Source of the DNA: Streptomyces sp. NBC_01429 | Lineage (GTDB): Bacteria; Actinomycetota; Actinomycetes; Streptomycetales; Streptomycetaceae | Reading direction: 5' to 3' | DNA: 64,000 nt | Assembly (NCBI RefSeq): GCF_036231945.1 | Contig: NZ_CP109599.1 | Location: forward strand, 310,001 to 374,000 | Shown here: positions 59,960 to 64,000 of the stretch, one piece after another | Layout: each line of letters begins with the position of its first letter | Position numbering within the stretch: position 1 is the stretch's first letter | Program-made: the position numbers and the translations under genes | Notes under the pieces: generated by a model | Databases searched by the model: none | The model's input: only the letters and a program-made list of their open reading frames with translations | Told to the model about the DNA's origin: nothing

Positions 59960-60826
59960 GCCGGGCAGATGCCGCTTCCATTGACTCCGCAGAACTCGGG
60001 GTCCACAAGAGCAAGAAGACCGCTCACAGCACTTACCGGACAGCGTCTTTCCGGTTTCGATCAGATGGCCGCGCGGACCTTACATAGGAACATTCGGGCA
60101 CAAACCAGGGGGATATTCTGCCCCATCAGGCGGAGTTGGCAGGCGCACTCGCGACAGCGATTGGCCGATTCGAACATCTCTCCGTTTGCCTCACGGGAAA
60201 TACCTTTCCAATTACCTCTCAGGTAATTGACGACCGGCGATTTACCGGACCATTGGTTCACCCTTCACCCAAAGGAACCCTTCCGGCAGCACAACCCTCG
60301 CGCGCATCGGCTCAATAGAGGGGATTCCAACGGCATTCCCCGTGCGCCCGTAAACGCGATTCCCCTGTGGCTATGTGTCCGATCCCTTGCCCGTTTGAGG
60401 TAATGACCACCATTACTTCGATGTCCCTCGCGCCCCCCGGAGGCTTTCCCGGCACACGGGAGGACGCCCCGGGCACGCCCGGTGCCCGGATCCCCGGTGG
60501 ACACCCGTGGCCTTGAGCCGAAAGGCTCCCGCCCGCCGCCCGTCCTGCCCGAACGTTGTCCGGTATTCCGACCGGAGCCATTTCGGGTCGCCGCGTGCAC
60601 CACGGAGGTTTTTCACCGCTGCCCGATTTCGGTCCACGGTCTGTGGGAGTTCCGGTCGGCAGACGCCCGGGCCTTCCGAAGCCGAGCGGCCCGAGCCGAC
60701 AGCCGATCTCAAGAAGGGGGTTCGCCATATCCGGTGACATCCCACCGCGGCGACGGAGACGGCCCCTTCGGGCACGGCCCCGTCGGGGCGGCGAGGCGGG
60801 CAGGACCGTCGGGGCAGGAGACAGCG
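59960..60826. other. Large regulatory gap upstream of the SARP gene
   Basis: About 870 bp with no supported gene. GC is visibly lower in 59960-60420. It contains a perfect palindrome at 60209-60229 (arms CAATTACCT/AGGTAATTG, 3-nt centre) and another at 60402-60418 (GTAATG/CATTAC, 5-nt centre), both sharing AGGTAAT. It is probably the control region of the SARP gene, with sites for an upper-level regulator. Confidence 0.6.
60209..60229. promoter_or_regulatory. Palindromic operator candidate upstream of SARP
   Basis: Perfect 9-bp arms CAATTACCT and AGGTAATTG with a CTC centre, 268 bp upstream of the SARP start. AGGTAAT recurs in the second palindrome near 60401. The size suits a TetR- or GntR-type dimer. 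The regulator is not identified. Confidence 0.6.
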
Positions 60827-60861
60827 GGGCGGGGCGGCTCCGTGCCGGAGCCGCCCCGCCC
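60827..60861 (-). terminator. Terminator of the LLM-thioesterase operon
   Basis: 15-bp arms (core GGGGCGGCTCC/GGAGCCGCCCC) with a GTGCC loop, 10 nt after the thioesterase stop on the minus strand. Confidence 0.82.
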
Positions 60862-60870
60862 TGTGGGGTG

Positions 60871-61647
60871 TTACGCCGTCGGAACCAGGCGCCGCAGATG
60901 GCGGCCGAGGCTGTGCTGGACGGCGGCCGCGTGGTCGAAGAGATAGAAGTGCCCGCCGGTGAAGGTGGTGGTGCCGAGGAAAGCGGTGCCTCGCCGCGCC
61001 CAGGCGTCCATGCCCCCGGACGGAAGCAGCGGGTCGTCCGCTCCGCCGTAGGCGGCGACCGGGCAGGGAACGGGAGCCTGGTCGTCCAGGAAGCCGCCGG
61101 CCGCGAGGAGGTCCCCGCGCAGGGCGGGCAGGACGGTCGCCAGCGTGGCCGGGTCCAGGGACACCCCGTGCGGCATCATTCCCAGCTCCGCCACCCGGTC
61201 CAGCAGTTCGTCGTCCGACATGCCCGCCACGCTCTCCCGCGGCGGGCCGGCCGCGGGCCCCGGGGCCCAGCCGGAGACCCCGAGGAGGGCCGGGGCGGTG
61301 CCTCCGTCGCGTACCAGGGTGACCGCGAGCCGGTAGGCGAGCAGCGCGCCGAAGCTGTGGCCGAAGAGCAGGTACGGCCTGCCGTCGAGTTCCCCCTCGA
61401 AGGGGTCCTGGAGCGCCTCCACCATCGCGTCCAGATCGTCCAGGGCCGCCTCGTGGAACCGTTCCTGACGCCCCGGCAGCTGGAGGACGCGGACGTCGAT
61501 GCCGGGGGGCAGGGTCGCCGACCAGGACCGGTACTGCGCCGCCGAGCCGCCGGCGTGCGGGAACACGAAGGCCGTGAACGGCGCGTCGGGATCGGCGTCC
61601 GAGCCGGTGAACCACTGTGCCCGGGGCGCTCCTCCGGCGGAGGTCAC
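60871..61647 (-). CDS. Type II thioesterase (alpha/beta hydrolase)
   Basis: A 258-residue TE II: TAFVFPHAGGSAAQYRSWSA (oxyanion region), VLQLPGRQERFHE, nucleophile Ser98 in FGHSFGALLAYRL and late His in FTGGHFYLFDHA. GTG start overlaps the LLM stop (GTGA). TE II enzymes release wrong or final acyl groups from carrier proteins; here the carrier would be the cluster ACP. Confidence 0.93.
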   Translation of the reverse strand: MTSAGGAPRAQWFTGSDADPDAPFTAFVFPHAGGSAAQYRSWSATLPPGIDVRVLQLPGRQERFHEAALDDLDAMVEALQDPFEGELDGRPYLLFGHSFGALLAYRLAVTLVRDGGTAPALLGVSGWAPGPAAGPPRESVAGMSDDELLDRVAELGMMPHGVSLDPATLATVLPALRGDLLAAGGFLDDQAPVPCPVAAYGGADDPLLPSGGMDAWARRGTAFLGTTTFTGGHFYLFDHAAAVQHSLGRHLRRLVPTA

Positions 61648-62639
61648 GCGCCCTCCGGTACGGCCTGGCGGACGGCGGGCAGCAATACCTCGGCGATCTC
61701 CTCCAGTTGGGCCTCGGGGCGCAGCGATCCGATCCGGATCACGATGTGCCGGGCGCCCTGCCGCACATAGCCGGCGAGCCATTCCGCGCAGGCCTCGCTC
61801 GACCCCCAGGCGTAGGCCTGGATGGCGGACATCTGCTCCAGCGAACGGCCGTAGTAGTGCTCGATGTAGTCCTCCAGCCCGGCTCGGGCACGCCGCTCGT
61901 CCGGGTCGACGCTGATCGTCGCGTACAGGCCGGGTGTGACGGCGCCCTCGGGCCGGCCCGCCTCCCGGCGCAGTTCCTCGATCCGTCGCCATGCCGCGCC
62001 GTACGCCTCGGCCTCGGGGAGGAACGGCAGCCAGCCGTCGTAGAGCCGGGCGACCCGGTCCAGTACCCGGGGGGTGTCGCTGCCCGCGAGCCACAGGGGC
62101 GGTCCGTCGGGGCGGGGCGGGCTGACGAGCCGGTCCAGGCCGGCCGCCTGCCAGTAGCGGCCGTTGAAGGCCTCCGGGGCGCCGGGGCGGTCGCTCGCCC
62201 AACAGGTGCGCCACAGTGCGGCGATCTCGTCGAGCCGCCCCGCCCGGCCGGCGAACGAGGCGCCCACGGCGGCGAACTCGTCCTCGGTCTCCGGGAGGGG
62301 GAAGCCCGATCCCAGGCCGAGGACGAGCCGGGCGCCGGCGATGTGGTCGAGGCTGCTGACCATGTTGGCGCCGATCAGCGGGTGCCGCAGCGCGGGCGTC
62401 AGTGCGGCGGTCCCCAGGGTGATGGTGCGGGTGGCCGCGCCCACGGCGGACAGCACCACCAGGGGATCCAGCCGCGGGCGTGCGGTGAGCGAGTCCCCCG
62501 TCCACAGGGAGTCGAAGCCGAGATCCTCGGCCCGCCGAGCGAAGTCCATGAGCGGTGAGGCGCTGTAGTCACCGAGGATCGCCTGCTCTCGGGTGGGCAA
62601 CAGGACCCCTGCACGGACCGGCTGACGGACGACGCTCAT
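61644..62639 (-). CDS. LLM-class flavin/F420-dependent oxidoreductase
   Basis: A 331-residue luciferase-like protein from ATG 62639 (GAAGAGG upstream). RAGVLLPTREQAILGDYSAS, GFDSLWTGDSLTARPRLDPL, LGTAALTPALRHP, AGARLVLGLGSGFPLPE and GPPLWLAGSD are family signatures. It heads a two-gene operon preceded by SARP-type repeats, so it belongs to the pathway, possibly for a late oxidation or reduction. The substrate cannot be read. Confidence 0.88.
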   Translation of the reverse strand: MSVVRQPVRAGVLLPTREQAILGDYSASPLMDFARRAEDLGFDSLWTGDSLTARPRLDPLVVLSAVGAATRTITLGTAALTPALRHPLIGANMVSSLDHIAGARLVLGLGSGFPLPETEDEFAAVGASFAGRAGRLDEIAALWRTCWASDRPGAPEAFNGRYWQAAGLDRLVSPPRPDGPPLWLAGSDTPRVLDRVARLYDGWLPFLPEAEAYGAAWRRIEELRREAGRPEGAVTPGLYATISVDPDERRARAGLEDYIEHYYGRSLEQMSAIQAYAWGSSEACAEWLAGYVRQGARHIVIRIGSLRPEAQLEEIAEVLLPAVRQAVPEGA

Positions 62640-62698
62640 CGCGCACACCTCTTCCTTCTCTGATCACGGAACGGTCGCAACGATCCAACCAACCGTGG

Positions 62699-62725
62699 CT
62701 GACAGGCTGCTGACGATCAGCTGAA
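62699..62725 (-). promoter_or_regulatory. SARP-type direct repeats before the LLM-thioesterase operon
   Basis: CTGAC at 62699 and 62710 and CTGAA at 62721 (11-bp period) read as GTCAG-type repeats on the minus strand, 60 bp before the LLM start: the same spacing as at the other cluster promoters. Confidence 0.7.
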
Positions 62726-62800
62726 GGTGTGTCAGGTGCAGTAGAGTCGGCTCCTCTTCTTCTGCCGTGGAGACATCCGTACGACCGCGAGGAGCCCGCA

Positions 62801-63217
62801 GTGACCCAGCACGCCGCACCTCTGGACGACCTGCTCGACCTGATGCCGTACGCCAGGACCACCGGGGTACGGCTGGAGGAGGCGAAGGCATCACTGGTCC
62901 GCGGCAGCCTGCCGTGGGCGCCCGGTCTGTGCACGGCCATGGGTGTCCTGCACGGAGGTGCGGTGATGACCCTGGCGGACTGCGTGGGGGCCGTGTGCGC
63001 CTACCTGAACCTGTCGGCCGGCGCGACGACCTCGACGGTGGAGTCGAAGACGAACTTCTTCCGCGGCGTGCGCTCCGGCACCCTCAACGCGGTGGCACGG
63101 CCCTTGCACACGGGGGCCTCGTTCATCGTCGTCCAGACGGATCTCACCGACGACACCGGTCGTCCGGTCGGCCTGACCATCCAGTCGCAGGCCGTACGGG
63201 GCGGCGACCGCGCCTGA
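62801..63217 (+). CDS. PaaI-type hotdog thioesterase
   Basis: A 138-residue hotdog protein from GTG 62801 with GAGGAG upstream. PGLCTAMGVLHGGAVMTLAD is the active-site segment (HGGAxxTLAD), then STVESKTNFFRGVRSGTLNA. It may hydrolyse an acyl-CoA or acyl-ACP in the pathway. It is divergent from the LLM operon; no clear repeat array faces it. Confidence 0.9.
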   Translation: MTQHAAPLDDLLDLMPYARTTGVRLEEAKASLVRGSLPWAPGLCTAMGVLHGGAVMTLADCVGAVCAYLNLSAGATTSTVESKTNFFRGVRSGTLNAVARPLHTGASFIVVQTDLTDDTGRPVGLTIQSQAVRGGDRA

Positions 63218-63268
63218 ACCCGACCTACCCGCCGGGGAGGTCGGCAGGGGAGAGTCGGGCGTCGCGTG

Positions 63269-64000
63269 TCAGCTGAAGACGTGGTCCAGCCAGTCCCGCA
63301 CCACGTCGCGGTCCCCGGTCACCCGGATGCCCGGGGCGGAGAGCGGGAGGCGTCGTTTGAGCAGGGGCAGCAGGAGTTCGCCCGGGGCGTCCACGATGAC
63401 GTCCGGCCGTCCGGCGTCGGGGGCGAGCAGGACCGGGCCGGAGGGGCCGAGGTGGATCAGCCACTCCCCGGGGCCGCCGGTGGAGCCGGCCGCTCTCAGG
63501 AGCATCCGTTCGCCGGAGTGCCGGAGCCGGGCGAGCTGCGGATCGAAGAAGGCGGCGGAGGCGGGCCGGGTCGCGAGTTCGAGGGTGAAGGCGACCAGTT
63601 CCTCGGCCACGTCGCGGTCGAGTTCGGGAGTGACGCCGAGCATCACCTCGGCGTCCATGCGGTGGATCCCCGACTCCAGCGCGCCCCAGGTGGCCCAGCA
63701 CCGGGCACGCGGCTCGCCGAGGCACGCCCACACCGGGCGGTCCGGGCCAGAGGCCAGGAGCGCGTCGACGAAGGCGTCCGCCGACTCCGTGAGCGGCGCG
63801 ACGGAGTGTTCCTCGACGATCCGGGTACCCAGGGGCGTCTTGAGGTGGGCGTGGGTGAGGGCGTCGATGTACGCGGGCCACGGCGCCCCGGTGTCCAGGG
63901 CGCCGTCGGGGATGTCCGGCAGGAAGGTGTGCGGCGGCCGGAACTCGACGGTCCCGCTGTTCAGCATGCCCGTCGCCCAGGTGAAGGCCGCGTGCAGATG
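63269..64000 (-). CDS. Maleylpyruvate isomerase-family (mycothiol-dependent) protein, partial
   Basis: The minus-strand frame is open to the window edge (LHAAFTWATGML continues before the ATG at 63967), so the N-terminus probably lies outside. ESGIHRMDAEVMLGVTPELD and ELVAFTLELATRP are typical of the DinB-like MDMPI domain; GEWLIHLGPSGPVLL and the final GDRDVVRDWLDHVFS resemble its C-terminal domain. Members use mycothiol or are of unknown role. It converges on the PaaI gene and may lie outside the cluster. Confidence 0.8.
   Translation of the reverse strand, partial: HLHAAFTWATGMLNSGTVEFRPPHTFLPDIPDGALDTGAPWPAYIDALTHAHLKTPLGTRIVEEHSVAPLTESADAFVDALLASGPDRPVWACLGEPRARCWATWGALESGIHRMDAEVMLGVTPELDRDVAEELVAFTLELATRPASAAFFDPQLARLRHSGERMLLRAAGSTGGPGEWLIHLGPSGPVLLAPDAGRPDVIVDAPGELLLPLLKRRLPLSAPGIRVTGDRDVVRDWLDHVFS

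Overview
The window is high-GC actinobacterial DNA, almost certainly Streptomyces. Supporting signs are the third-position GC bias, frequent GTG/TTG starts, ATGA stop-start overlaps, a SARP regulator with 11-bp spaced direct repeats, a mycothiol-type DinB-like enzyme, F420/LLM oxidoreductases and actinomycete-type transposase and integrase remnants.

Layout. (1) 1-12.05 kb is a well-kept core-like segment. It holds a SNF2 helicase (open at the left edge) coupled to a SWIM zinc-finger protein, then a GAF regulator and a choline catabolism run: betaine-aldehyde dehydrogenase, APC permease, choline oxidase and a second aldehyde dehydrogenase, closed by a long hairpin. (2) 12.05-43.7 kb is a mosaic accessory region. 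Small regulator/enzyme pairs with clear palindromic operators (MarR-MFS, TetR-SDR, TetR-hydrolase, MarR-VOC, TetR-hydrolase) sit among decayed DNA: two tyrosine-recombinase remnants, at least four transposase remnants, an IS3 orfA fused to a regulator fragment, and truncated GNAT, VOC, hydrolase, sulfonate-binding-protein and HxlR genes. An ECF sigma factor with a coupled one-TM protein and a Cys-rich phage-fibre-like protein also lie here. (3) 43.7-63.2 kb is a biosynthetic gene cluster.

The cluster is the main result. A MmgE/PrpD protein and a diacylglycerol-kinase-like protein are translationally coupled, matching the VlmK/VlmJ pair that performs the final dehydration in valanimycin biosynthesis. 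A VlmB-like ferritin-fold diiron protein and a small four-helix membrane protein lie further on. Combined with an acyl reductase/aldehyde dehydrogenase, a class III aminotransferase, an acyl-CoA-dehydrogenase-fold flavoprotein (the fold of the amine N-hydroxylase VlmH), a fatty-acid desaturase, KAS III-ACP-KAS II and two thioesterases, this suggests fatty acyl chain -> aldehyde -> alkylamine -> hydroxylamine -> serine-derived azoxy compound, as in elaiomycin/maniwamycin-type metabolites. The product is inferred.

The most unusual element is a class II, tRNA-Ser-like gene at 46393-46481 (minus strand), directly upstream of the VlmJ/VlmK homologues. It has serine identity features (long variable arm, discriminator G) but its anticodon loop lacks U33. 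It could be a dedicated, non-decoding seryl-tRNA for natural-product synthesis. Exact 11-bp spaced GTCAG repeats lie in front of this tRNA operon, the desaturase, the acyl reductase operon and the LLM-thioesterase operon, and so outline a probable SARP regulon. The seryl transferase and seryl-tRNA synthetase expected from the valanimycin paradigm are not visible and may lie beyond the right edge.
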